A stretch of 9,646 nucleotides of DNA, taken from NCBI GenBank assembly GCA_900770895.1, contig CAAGMF010000216.1, positions 1 to 9,646 of the forward strand. Reading direction: 5' to 3'. Shown one piece after another: positions 1 to 6,964 of this stretch. A program made the position numbers and the translations under genes. The number at the start of each line of letters is the position of its first letter. Position 1 is the stretch's first letter. The notes below the pieces were generated by a model. The model was not told the origin of the DNA. It saw nothing but the letters and a program-made list of their open reading frames with translations, and ran no database searches. Origin of the DNA: an uncultured Mitsuokella sp. GTDB lineage: Bacteria; Bacillota; Negativicutes; Selenomonadales; Selenomonadaceae.

Positions 1-22
1 CAGACGTGTGCTCTTCCGATCT
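1..22 (+). other. Illumina TruSeq adapter remnant (non-genomic)
   Basis: These bases match the 3' end of the Illumina TruSeq read-2 adapter, finishing in GTGTGCTCTTCCGATCT with the ligation T at position 22. The match is direct from the sequence and from knowledge of the adapter. It means that the left edge is a physical contig end left untrimmed, and that genomic sequence begins at about position 23. Nothing upstream of argC beyond this point can be inferred. Confidence 0.97.
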
Positions 23-123
23 AATGATTGAAAATGAGTTCTAACTTCTATTATAACGCCAATCGCTGTATTTTGCCATTGCCCGGGTCCGGATGGGCCG
101 ATGAATAAGTTTTATGATACCTA

Positions 124-153
124 TTGCAATATTATACATGAATGATGTATAAT
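124..153 (+). promoter_or_regulatory. Predicted sigma-A promoter of argC
   Basis: A perfect -10 hexamer TATAAT (148-153) lies 18 bp downstream of TTGCAA (124-129), which matches four of six bases of the -35 consensus. Transcription would start near 160, giving a leader of about 60 nt before the argC ATG at 220. The leader contains a 14-bp palindrome (176-189) and the ribosome site. The promoter is embedded in the putative ARG boxes, so a bound repressor would block RNA polymerase. Confidence 0.72.
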
Positions 154-159
154 TATAAA
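125..159 (+). promoter_or_regulatory. Tandem ArgR operator (paired ARG boxes) at argC
   Basis: Two AT-rich imperfect palindromes, TGCAATATTATACA (125-138) and TGTATAATTATAAA (146-159), have centres exactly 21 bp apart. This is the centre-to-centre spacing of paired 18-bp ARG boxes in E. coli, and the half-sites resemble ArgR/AhrC sites. The inner halves form a perfect inverted repeat, ATTATACAT (131-139) and ATGTATAAT (145-153), around a 5-bp centre. The first box spans most of the -35 hexamer and the spacer, and the second covers the -10. Arginine-dependent repression by an ArgR hexamer is the natural reading. The regulator gene is not in the window. Confidence 0.66.
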
Positions 160-219
160 CATCGTCAGCGGACGTGCATATCTATATGCTGAAACCGCCA
201 TGATGAAGGAGGAAAAGCC

Positions 220-1254
220 ATGAAGGTAAGCGTACTCGGAGCCACTGGCTATGCCGGGGCGGAACTGCTCAGGTTGCTTTACAATCATCCGCAGGCTGAG
301 GTGGTCCATATAACCTCGGAGAGTCATACCGGAGAGAGCATTGCGGACATCTACCCGCATCTGCGAGGACTCTACGACATGAAGCTCGAGAGCATGAAAG
401 ATGTGGTGGCAATCGGCCGCGATTCGGATTTCGTATTCATAGGTCTGCCGCATGGTCATGCCATGGCGGTCGGCAAGGCTTTGGAGGGCCTGCCAACGCG
501 CATCATCGACCTCGGTGCTGACTACCGCTTCGCCGATACTTCTGTATATGAGGCTTGGTATCATGTGCCCCATACGCATCCGGATGCGGAGCGCGTATAT
601 GGTCTGGCCGAGCTTTATCGCGACGTCATAAAGGATGCGAAGATCATCGGCAACGCCGGCTGCTTCACGACCTGCAGCATACTGGCGCTGGCGCCTCTGG
701 CCAAGCAGCATCTCATCGATGTCAATACGATCATCGTCGATGCGAAGTCCGGAGTATCCGGGGCTGGGCGCTCGCCAAAGGCTGCCAACCACTTCCCGGA
801 GCTCTACGACAATTTCCGGGCCTACAATGTGGCTCATCATCGTCATACGCCGGAGATCGAGCAGGCCATCACCGACCTCTCGGGAGAGACGACGGTCATC
901 AACTTCACTCCGCACCTCGTGCCGATGTCGCGCGGCATACTGGCTACGTGCTATGCTCGTCTGAAGGACGGCGTCACGCCGGAGCTGGTCGATGCAGCGT
1001 TCGAGAAGCTTTACGGCAAGGAATTCTTCATCCGCCTGCTGGGGCGCGGCGGTTATCCGTCGACGAAGGAAGTACGCGGTTCTAATTTCTGTGATATCGC
1101 CTGGCACATTGATGAGCGAACTCATCGCGTCATCGTGCTGTCAGCCATAGATAACCTGGTCAAGGGCGCAGCCGGTCAGGCCGTGCAGAATTTCAACATT
1201 GCCTGTGGCTTTGATGAGCGCCTGGGACTTGATTATGTGCCGATGTACCCCTGA
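220..1254 (+). CDS. argC: N-acetyl-gamma-glutamyl-phosphate reductase
   Basis: ArgC carries out the NADPH-dependent reduction of N-acetylglutamyl-5-phosphate to N-acetylglutamate-5-semialdehyde, the third step to ornithine, in the cytoplasm. The 344-residue length is normal for the family. The N-terminus has the dinucleotide-binding glycine pattern GATGYAGAELLRLL (residues 8-21). The catalytic cysteine sits in GNAGCFTTC (Cys148), where the more familiar sequence is NPGCYPT; the cysteine itself is intact. The HHRHTPEIEQ block (206-215) carries the conserved active-site histidine region. The start ATG at 220 is set by AAGGAGG at 206-212, 7 nt upstream; the ATGs at 200 and 203 are out of frame. 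It is the first gene of the cluster, directly behind an operator-covered promoter. The stop codon lies in the loop of a small CCCC/GGGG hairpin (1248-1258), 46 nt before argJ. Confidence 0.97.
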   Translation: MKVSVLGATGYAGAELLRLLYNHPQAEVVHITSESHTGESIADIYPHLRGLYDMKLESMKDVVAIGRDSDFVFIGLPHGHAMAVGKALEGLPTRIIDLGADYRFADTSVYEAWYHVPHTHPDAERVYGLAELYRDVIKDAKIIGNAGCFTTCSILALAPLAKQHLIDVNTIIVDAKSGVSGAGRSPKAANHFPELYDNFRAYNVAHHRHTPEIEQAITDLSGETTVINFTPHLVPMSRGILATCYARLKDGVTPELVDAAFEKLYGKEFFIRLLGRGGYPSTKEVRGSNFCDIAWHIDERTHRVIVLSAIDNLVKGAAGQAVQNFNIACGFDERLGLDYVPMYP

Positions 1255-1287
1255 GGGGCACGGCGTATCATTACGATTTGAAATCTT

Positions 1288-1294
1288 GAGGAGG
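1288..1294 (+). promoter_or_regulatory. Ribosome binding site fixing the argJ start
   Basis: GAGGAGG lies 6 nt before the ATG at 1301. The reading frame is open further upstream to an ATG at 1199 inside argC, but that start has no comparable site and would add 34 residues unlike the family. The site therefore decides for 1301. Confidence 0.9.
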
Positions 1295-1300
1295 CATACT

Positions 1301-2512
1301 ATGTTTGATGAGAAATCAGCCAAGGCTGGCGTCACCTACGCCAGGGGCTTCAAGGCTGCCGGAGTAAGAGCCGGCATCAAGAAGAGCGGCGATCGCGATC
1401 TCGCGGTTATCTATACAGAGAAAGAAGCGGTCGTAGCAGGCACGTTCACGACGAACAAAGTCGCAGCGGCGCCGGTATACGTATCCAAAGAAGTAGTAGC
1501 GGGCGGCAAGGCTCATGCCATCGTGGCCAACTCGGGCTGCGCCAATGCCTGCACGGGCGATCAGGGCATGCAGGATGCGCATGAGGAGCAGAAAGTCGCT
1601 GCTGCAGCACTCGGCTGCCAGCCCGGTGAGGTGCTCGTAGGCTCCACCGGTATGATCGGTGAGTGCCTGCCGATGATCAAGGTGGACAAAGGCATAAAGC
1701 TGGCGGTTAGCGAGCTGTCCGAGGATGGCAGTGCCAACGCCGGCAGTGCGATCATCACGACCGATACCTACTCCAAGGCATGCTCGACCAATGTCATGAT
1801 AGGCGGCAAGGAAATCCATCTCGGTGCGATCTGCAAGGGTGCCGGCATGATTCGTCCGAATATGGCGACGATGCTCTGCTTCATCACTACCGATGTGGCA
1901 ATCGAGCAGCCGCTGCTCCAGCACATGCTGTCGGAGATCGTCGAGACGACGTTCAACATGATATCGGTCGATGGCGATATGTCGACGAACGATATGGTCG
2001 TCGTGCTGGCCAACGGTGCCGCCGGCAACCAGAAGATAACGGAGCAGGATGCTGACTACGAAGCGCTGCATGCCAAGCTGCTCGAGCTCTGCACGGGCAT
2101 GGCCAAGCGTGTAGCCGGTGATGGCGAGGGTGCCACGAAGCTCCTCACGATCAACGTTCATGGTACGGAGAGCTTCGCCGATGCGAAGACCGTCGGCATG
2201 AGCGTCGCCAACAGCCCGCTCGTCAAGACGGCGTTCTTCGGCGGCGATCCGAACTGGGGCCGTGTCATCTGCGCGGTCGGCTACGCTCCGGTGCCGATGT
2301 ATCCGGAGAAGACGGTCGTGAAGTTCGGCGGCATAACCGTATATGATCACGGGGTACCGGCAGAGGCTGATATGGAGGATCTGCGCAAAGTCATGGAGCA
2401 GCGCGAGGTCACTGTCGATATCTACATGGGCTACGGCAATGCTGAGGCTACAGTATGGACCTGTGATTTCTCCTATGAGTATGTCAAGATAAACGGGGAG
2501 TATTCGACCTGA
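1301..2512 (+). CDS. argJ: Glutamate N-acetyltransferase / amino-acid acetyltransferase (ornithine acetyltransferase)
   Basis: ArgJ moves the acetyl group from N-acetylornithine to glutamate, releasing ornithine and regenerating N-acetylglutamate. Bifunctional members also use acetyl-CoA. The protein has 403 residues from the ATG at 1301. It is an Ntn-hydrolase-like enzyme that cleaves itself into alpha and beta chains: the site is the Ala-Thr bond in GMIRPNMATMLCF, making Thr190 the nucleophile of the beta chain. Other family marks are NSGCANACTG (77-86), the oxyanion-hole region STGMIG (115-120), GDGEGATK, DPNWGR, and the C-terminus NGEYST. No argA or argE occurs in the window, which fits a cyclic pathway. 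Whether this enzyme is mono- or bifunctional cannot be decided from sequence alone. Its TGA overlaps the argB ATG by one base (TGATG at 2510-2514), implying translational coupling. Confidence 0.97.
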   Translation: MFDEKSAKAGVTYARGFKAAGVRAGIKKSGDRDLAVIYTEKEAVVAGTFTTNKVAAAPVYVSKEVVAGGKAHAIVANSGCANACTGDQGMQDAHEEQKVAAAALGCQPGEVLVGSTGMIGECLPMIKVDKGIKLAVSELSEDGSANAGSAIITTDTYSKACSTNVMIGGKEIHLGAICKGAGMIRPNMATMLCFITTDVAIEQPLLQHMLSEIVETTFNMISVDGDMSTNDMVVVLANGAAGNQKITEQDADYEALHAKLLELCTGMAKRVAGDGEGATKLLTINVHGTESFADAKTVGMSVANSPLVKTAFFGGDPNWGRVICAVGYAPVPMYPEKTVVKFGGITVYDHGVPAEADMEDLRKVMEQREVTVDIYMGYGNAEATVWTCDFSYEYVKINGEYST

Positions 2513-3423
2513 TGGACACAGATAACGAGAAGAAAGAGAAATTCAGCGCAATCGACAAGGCGGACATCCTGGTTGATGCCCTGCCCTATATACAGGAATT
2601 CTATGGCAAGACCATCGTCATCAAATATGGCGGCAATGCCATGATCAATGACGACCTGAAGGACAAGGTCATGCAGGATATCGCGCTCATGAAGTATGTC
2701 GGCATCCGTCCCGTCGTCGTTCACGGGGGCGGCCCGGAGATCACGGGCTTCCTCAAGAAAGTCGGCAAGGAATCGAGTTTCGTTTCCGGCCTGCGCGTCA
2801 CCGATGAGGAGACCGTCGAGATTGCTGAGATGGTGCTTGACGGCAAGGTGAATTCCGAGATCGTGACATTGCTCAACAGCCGTGGCGCCCGGGCTGTGGG
2901 GCTTTCGGGCAAAGATGCAGATCTCATCATAGCGCGCAAGAAGCTGGCCACCGTATACGATGGCGATGAGACGAAGAACGTCGATATCGGCTATGTCGGT
3001 GAAGTCAAGGAGATCAATACGGGTCTCCTCGATGATCTGCTCGACAGCGACTATATCCCCGTCGTCGCACCGATCGGTGTGGGCGAAGATGGCGAGAGCT
3101 ACAACATAAACGCCGACTATGTCGCTGCTGAGATAGCCGGAGCCCTGAAGGCAGAGAAACTGCTGCTGCTGACCGATATCGAGGGCATATACAAAGACTA
3201 TCACGACAAGACGACGTTCCTGTCGACCCTGCATCAGCAAGAGGCACGCCAGTATATCAAGGATGGCATCATCGGTGGCGGCATGATACCGAAAGTCGAG
3301 GCCTGCCTGCGCGCACTCGAGACGGGAGCGGGCAAGACCCATATCATCGATGGGCGTCAGCCGCACTCCATCATACTCGAGATATTCACCTCGCAGGGCA
3401 TTGGCACGCAGGTCGTACGCTGA
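2512..3423 (+). CDS. argB: Acetylglutamate kinase, probably arginine-inhibited type
   Basis: ArgB phosphorylates N-acetylglutamate with ATP, the usual control point of the cyclic arginine pathway. It is an amino-acid kinase fold protein of 303 residues. KYGGNAM (39-45) and VVVHGGGPEI (69-77) form the glycine-rich phosphate-binding elements, SGLRVTDEET (92-101) binds substrate, and TDIEGIY (221-227) and GGGMIPK (255-261) complete the nucleotide and active-site regions. The extra N-terminal helix (about residues 10-30) and the C-terminal EIFTSQGIGT (290-299) are features of hexameric, arginine-sensitive kinases; the shorter arginine-insensitive E. coli enzyme lacks the helix. Feedback inhibition is inferred, not shown. 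The start at 2512 overlaps the argJ stop by one base, with GGGGAG at 2495-2500, 11 nt upstream. argD follows after 24 nt. Confidence 0.96.
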   Translation: MDTDNEKKEKFSAIDKADILVDALPYIQEFYGKTIVIKYGGNAMINDDLKDKVMQDIALMKYVGIRPVVVHGGGPEITGFLKKVGKESSFVSGLRVTDEETVEIAEMVLDGKVNSEIVTLLNSRGARAVGLSGKDADLIIARKKLATVYDGDETKNVDIGYVGEVKEINTGLLDDLLDSDYIPVVAPIGVGEDGESYNINADYVAAEIAGALKAEKLLLLTDIEGIYKDYHDKTTFLSTLHQQEARQYIKDGIIGGGMIPKVEACLRALETGAGKTHIIDGRQPHSIILEIFTSQGIGTQVVR

Positions 3424-3447
3424 GCTAAGACCGCAGAGGAGGACAAT

Positions 3448-4647
3448 ATGCAGGATAAAGAAATAATCTCTGAAGATAAAGCATCATATCTGCCGGTATT
3501 CAGCCGCTACAACATCGTGCTGGACCACGGCGAGGGTGCCTATGACTATGATATAAACGGCAAGAAGTACATTGACTTCCTCGGCGGTATAGCGGTCAAC
3601 GTGCTCGGGCATGACTACCCGCCGCTCGTTGATGCCATATGCAAGCAGGCGCACAAGATGCTGCATTGCTCGAACCTGTACTATACGCAGGTACAGGCGG
3701 ATGCAGCAGCGAAGCTCGTGAAGCTGAGCGGTCTCGACCGGGCGTTCTTCGGCAACTCGGGTGCGGAGGCCAATGAGGGCGCCATAAAAGCGGCGCGCAA
3801 GTACGCCCACAGCCTCGATCCGGAGAAATCCGAGATCATCTCGGCGTGGAATTCCTTCCACGGGCGCACGCTCGCGACGCTGACGGCCACGGGCCAGCCC
3901 CACTATCAGGAGGGTGTAGGTCCGCTGCCAGCAGGCTTCTCCTATGTGCATTTCGGCGATATCGATGAGCTGGCGGCCAAGATATCGGATAAGACGGCGG
4001 CCGTGCTGCTCGAGCCGATTCAGGGCGAGGGCGGCGTCTATACGCCGCCGGAGGGCTATCTGCAGCAGGTGCGCGAGCTCTGCGACAAGCATGGGGCACT
4101 GCTCATATTCGATGAGATCCAGTGCGGCATCGGCCGTTCGGGCAAATTCTTTGCCTATCAGAAATACGGCGTGAAGCCGGATATCGTGACGCTGGCCAAG
4201 GGGTTGGCGGGCGGCGTGCCGATTGGCGCGTTCATCGTCACGGAGGCGGTCGCCAAGTGCTTCCGTCCGGGCGATCATGGTACGACATTCGGCGGCAATC
4301 CACTGGCCTGTGCGGCAGCCAATGTCGTACTCGATACGATACCGAAGCCGGAGTTCCTGGCCCATGTCGAGCAGGTCGGCGGCTATTTCAAACAGAAGCT
4401 GCAGGCCCTGCAGCAGAAATACCCGTCCCTGATCGTCGATGTGCGTGGCGAGGGGCTCATACTCGGCGCTGAGCTGGCCTCGGCGGAGCACGGCCGCGAT
4501 ATCGTCAATGACTGCCTGGAGAAGGGTGCCATCATCAACTGCACCGTCGGCAAGGTCCTGCGATTCATCCCGCCACTCATCGTGACCGAGGAGCAGGTCG
4601 ATGAAGTCTGCAGTATCCTCGACGAGGTCATGGCACAGTATGCCTGA
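3448..4647 (+). CDS. argD: Acetylornithine aminotransferase
   Basis: ArgD is a class III PLP aminotransferase that converts N-acetylglutamate semialdehyde to N-acetylornithine with glutamate as amino donor. It has 399 residues, the usual length. GNSGAEANE (102-110) contributes to the cofactor phosphate cup, SFHGRT (136-141) stacks on the ring, FDEIQCGIGR (221-230) carries the Asp222 that contacts the pyridine nitrogen, and TLAKGLAGG (248-256) holds Lys251, the Schiff-base lysine. Related class III enzymes (succinylornithine or ornithine aminotransferase) share these motifs, but the position between argB and argF settles the assignment. The start at 3448 has a strong GAGGAGG at 3436-3442, 5 nt upstream. 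It is the last gene before the internal argF promoter; only a weak long-loop inverted repeat follows, so read-through into argF is possible. Confidence 0.95.
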   Translation: MQDKEIISEDKASYLPVFSRYNIVLDHGEGAYDYDINGKKYIDFLGGIAVNVLGHDYPPLVDAICKQAHKMLHCSNLYYTQVQADAAAKLVKLSGLDRAFFGNSGAEANEGAIKAARKYAHSLDPEKSEIISAWNSFHGRTLATLTATGQPHYQEGVGPLPAGFSYVHFGDIDELAAKISDKTAAVLLEPIQGEGGVYTPPEGYLQQVRELCDKHGALLIFDEIQCGIGRSGKFFAYQKYGVKPDIVTLAKGLAGGVPIGAFIVTEAVAKCFRPGDHGTTFGGNPLACAAANVVLDTIPKPEFLAHVEQVGGYFKQKLQALQQKYPSLIVDVRGEGLILGAELASAEHGRDIVNDCLEKGAIINCTVGKVLRFIPPLIVTEEQVDEVCSILDEVMAQYA

Positions 4648-4693
4648 GCGGGAAGGTTCTCATAAAGTATACAAAATTTCCCGTTTCCGGCTA

Positions 4694-4722
4694 TATACAA
4701 TTCCCTTTTATCATAGTATAAT
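4694..4722 (+). promoter_or_regulatory. Predicted internal sigma-A promoter of argF
   Basis: A perfect TATAAT (4717-4722) is preceded by TATACA (4694-4699), four of six matches to the -35 consensus, with a 17-bp spacer. The predicted start is near 4729, about 36 nt before the argF ATG. The 117-bp argD-argF gap is the largest inside the cluster and clearly more AT-rich than the genes, as expected of a promoter region. Confidence 0.68.
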
Positions 4723-4747
4723 ATACACAGTTATGAATAAATATACA
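4714..4747 (+). promoter_or_regulatory. Tandem ArgR operator (paired ARG boxes) at argF
   Basis: TGAATAAATATACA (4734-4747) is close to the classical TGAAT-N4-ATTCA ARG box. A second site, TAGTATAATATACA (4714-4727), contains the perfect odd palindrome GTATA-A-TATAC (4716-4726) and aligns with the first at a 20-bp step. The upstream site covers the -10 hexamer and the downstream site the first transcribed bases. Together they suggest that argFGH has its own arginine-responsive control. Confidence 0.62.
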
Positions 4748-4751
4748 GTAT

Positions 4752-4757
4752 GGGAGG
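4752..4757 (+). promoter_or_regulatory. Ribosome binding site fixing the argF start
   Basis: GGGAGG sits 7 nt before the ATG at 4765. An in-frame ATG at 4750 overlaps this site itself and would add only MGGWL, so it cannot be the real start. The N-terminus MALKGKDLLS beginning at 4765 is typical of ornithine carbamoyltransferases. Confidence 0.9.
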
Positions 4758-4764
4758 TTGGCTT

Positions 4765-5700
4765 ATGGCACTGAAAGGCAAAGACCTGTTATCAATCCAT
4801 GACCTTTCGGTCGACGAGGTCGAGGAAATCCTCGATCTGGCCAAGGAACTCAAAGCGATGCAGAAGGCCGGCGTCGAGCACCATATATTGGCAGGCAAGA
4901 CGCTGGGCATGATATTCGAGAAATCTTCGACGCGTACGCGTGTCTCGTTCGAGACCGGCATGTACCAGCTGGGCGGTCAGGCGCTGTTCCTGTCGAACCG
5001 GGATCTCCAGCTCGGCCGCGGCGAGCCGATCAAGGATACCGCTCGCGTGCTCTCCCGCTATCTCGATGGCATCATGATACGCACGTTCGGTCATGACCGC
5101 GTGGAGGAGCTGGCCAAATACGCCAGTGTACCGGTCATAAACGCACTGACGGATCTCCTGCATCCCTGCCAGGTCCTGACGGATCTGCTGACGATACGCG
5201 AGTACAAGGGCAAGAACCTCAAAGGGCTCAAGATGGCTTATGTCGGCGATGGCAACAACATGACGAATTCGTATATGTATGGAGCCGCGAAGACCGGCAT
5301 GACGTTCGTCGCAGCGACGCCGGAGGACTATCGTCCGGATGCGACGGTCACGAAGAATGCCATAGAGGATGCGAAGCAGACAGGCGCCTCGATCACCATC
5401 GTCACCGATCCGGCAGAGGCAGTCAAGGATGCCGATATCGTTGTGACTGATACCTGGGCCAGCATGGGACAGGAAGCCGAGCATGAGATGCGCAAGAAAA
5501 TCTTTGCACCGTATCAGGTGAACAAAGAACTGCTGGCGAAAGCGGACAAGCGCGCGATCGTCATGCATTGCCTGCCGGCCTACCGCGGTGAGGAGATCAC
5601 CGATGAGGTGTTCGAGGCGAATGCCGATGTCATATTCGATGAGGCTGAGAACCGCCTGCATACGCAGAAGGCCATCATGGCCCTGACGATGGGGGACTGA
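4765..5700 (+). CDS. argF: Ornithine carbamoyltransferase, anabolic
   Basis: ArgF joins carbamoyl phosphate and ornithine to give citrulline. The protein has 311 residues from the ATG at 4765. SSTRTRVSFE (54-63) is the carbamoyl-phosphate loop shared with aspartate carbamoyltransferase, and HPCQ (133-136) completes that site. Ornithine specificity is shown by DGNNMTNS (162-169), the DTWASMG loop (229-235) and HCLPA with the reactive cysteine (268-272); these distinguish it from acetylornithine or aspartate transcarbamylases. The neighbours argD and argGH and the adjacent ARG boxes point to the biosynthetic enzyme and not the catabolic ArcB, and no arcA or arcC is present. The carbamoyl phosphate supplier (carAB) is not in the window. 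argG begins 46 nt downstream with no terminator between them. Confidence 0.96.
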   Translation: MALKGKDLLSIHDLSVDEVEEILDLAKELKAMQKAGVEHHILAGKTLGMIFEKSSTRTRVSFETGMYQLGGQALFLSNRDLQLGRGEPIKDTARVLSRYLDGIMIRTFGHDRVEELAKYASVPVINALTDLLHPCQVLTDLLTIREYKGKNLKGLKMAYVGDGNNMTNSYMYGAAKTGMTFVAATPEDYRPDATVTKNAIEDAKQTGASITIVTDPAEAVKDADIVVTDTWASMGQEAEHEMRKKIFAPYQVNKELLAKADKRAIVMHCLPAYRGEEITDEVFEANADVIFDEAENRLHTQKAIMALTMGD

Positions 5701-5746
5701 GCATCATTGTTCTGAAATGATATATTGTTGAAAAGAGGTTTTCTAA

Positions 5747-6964
5747 ATGGCTAAACAGAAAGTGAACAAAGTCGTACTGGCATATTCCGGCGGTCTTGAT
5801 ACCTCCGTTATCATTCCCTGGCTCAAAGAGAACTACGATGGCTGCGAGGTCATCGCTTGCTGCGCCGATATCGGCCAGGGCGACGAGCTCAATGTCGTTC
5901 ATGACAAGGCGCTGAAATCGGGCGCTTCGAAGGTATATATCGAGGATCTCACGAAAGAATTCCTCGAGGACTTCGTCTGGCCGACGCTGCAGGCAGATGC
6001 CGTCTACGAGGGCAAATACCTGCTCGGCACGTCATTTGCTCGTCCGCTCATAGCGAAGAAGCTCGTCGAGATCGCGAAGAAAGAGGGTGCTGACGCCATA
6101 GCACACGGCGCGACCGGCAAAGGCAATGACCAGGTCCGCTTCGAGCTGACAGTGAAGGCGCTGGCTCCGAACATAAAGATTATAGCCCCATGGCGTGAGT
6201 GGGATCTCGATTCCCGCAGCTCGGAGATCGAGTATGCGAAGAAGCACGGTGTGCCGGTCGCAACCGAGAACAAGACCTACAGCATGGACCGCAACATCTG
6301 GCATCTGTCGCATGAGGGCTCGGACCTCGAGGATCCGGCCAACGAGCCGCACAACAGCATGTTCCTGATTTCGAAGGCTCCGGAGGATGCGCCGGATAAA
6401 CCGGAGTACGTCACGATTGATTTCGAGCAGGGCAAGCCGGTAGCTGTCAATGGCAAGAAGCTCGGGGCTGTCGAGCTCCTGACCGAGCTCAATGAGATCG
6501 GTGCACGCAACGGTGTCGGCATCGTCGACCTCTGCGAGAACCGTCTCGTCGGCATGAAGTCCCGCGGCGTTTATGAGAATCCTGGCGGATCCATCCTCTA
6601 CTATGCTCATCGCGAGCTCGAGTACCTGACGCTGGATCGCGCTACGTTCCATTACAAGCAGCATGTCGCTATCCGCTATGGTGAGCTCGTCTATGATGGC
6701 ATGTGGTTCTGCCAGCTGCGCGAGGCTCTGGCCGCTTTCGTCGAGAGCACGCAGCGCACGGTGACAGGTACTGTCCGCCTGAAGCTGTACAAGGGCAGCA
6801 TCATATCGGCAGGCTCGAAGTCGGAGTACTCGCTCTACAACAAGGAGTTCGTCACGTTCGAGCATGATGATGTGTACAACCAGGCTGATGCTACGGGCTT
6901 CATCAATCTGTTCGGCCTGCCGCTCCAGGTACGTGCTCTCATGCAGGAGAAGACTGGCAAATGA
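5747..6964 (+). CDS. argG: Argininosuccinate synthase
   Basis: ArgG is an ATP-dependent ligase that condenses citrulline with aspartate to argininosuccinate, releasing AMP and pyrophosphate. It has 405 residues, normal for the short bacterial form. The N-type ATP pyrophosphatase P-loop AYSGGLDTS is at residues 12-20, and the second family signature GATGKGNDQVRFE at 121-133. The start ATG at 5747 follows AAAGAGG (5732-5738) at 8 nt. The upstream 46-nt gap has a short inverted repeat (ATCATT 5703-5708, AATGAT 5716-5721) without a T-run, so the gene is probably co-transcribed with argF. The last bases overlap argH in an ATGA arrangement (6961-6964), a sign of coupled translation and matched amounts of the two enzymes that complete the pathway. 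Confidence 0.97.
   Translation: MAKQKVNKVVLAYSGGLDTSVIIPWLKENYDGCEVIACCADIGQGDELNVVHDKALKSGASKVYIEDLTKEFLEDFVWPTLQADAVYEGKYLLGTSFARPLIAKKLVEIAKKEGADAIAHGATGKGNDQVRFELTVKALAPNIKIIAPWREWDLDSRSSEIEYAKKHGVPVATENKTYSMDRNIWHLSHEGSDLEDPANEPHNSMFLISKAPEDAPDKPEYVTIDFEQGKPVAVNGKKLGAVELLTELNEIGARNGVGIVDLCENRLVGMKSRGVYENPGGSILYYAHRELEYLTLDRATFHYKQHVAIRYGELVYDGMWFCQLREALAAFVESTQRTVTGTVRLKLYKGSIISAGSKSEYSLYNKEFVTFEHDDVYNQADATGFINLFGLPLQVRALMQEKTGK

Noticed and set aside
81..98. GCCC/GGGC hairpin upstream of the argC promoter, possibly the terminator of a lost upstream gene
   Set aside because: The stem is 4-5 bp with a large loop and no clean T-run on either strand. The stretch 23-123 has frequent stops and no gene that I can support.
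186..203. Five-codon upstream frame in the argC leader (ATG CTG AAA CCG CCA TGA)
   Set aside because: There is no ribosome site, no arginine codons as expected for a leader peptide, and no terminator hairpin behind it.
23..219. T-box or other arginine-type riboswitch upstream of argC
   Set aside because: No T-box sequence (TGGNACC-like) or specifier stem is visible, and the predicted leader is only about 60 nt. The ARG boxes account for regulation.
646..672. Unusual ArgC active-site context (NAGCFTT in place of NPGCYPT)
   Set aside because: The cysteine and surrounding glycine are kept, and substitution at the proline position is tolerated in the family as I recall it; no evidence of lost function.
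1199..1300. Upstream extension of argJ to an ATG at 1199
   Set aside because: It overlaps argC, has no ribosome site and adds 34 residues unlike ArgJ; GAGGAGG before 1301 fixes the start.
4649..4683. Possible terminator after argD (CGGGAA with TTCCCG)
   Set aside because: The stem is only 6 bp with a 23-nt loop and no T-run follows. It is too weak to call a terminator; at most it is an mRNA hairpin.
5703..5721. Inverted repeat ATCATT/AATGAT between argF and argG as a terminator or operator
   Set aside because: It is six AT-rich base pairs without a T-run and without resemblance to the ARG boxes; likely chance.
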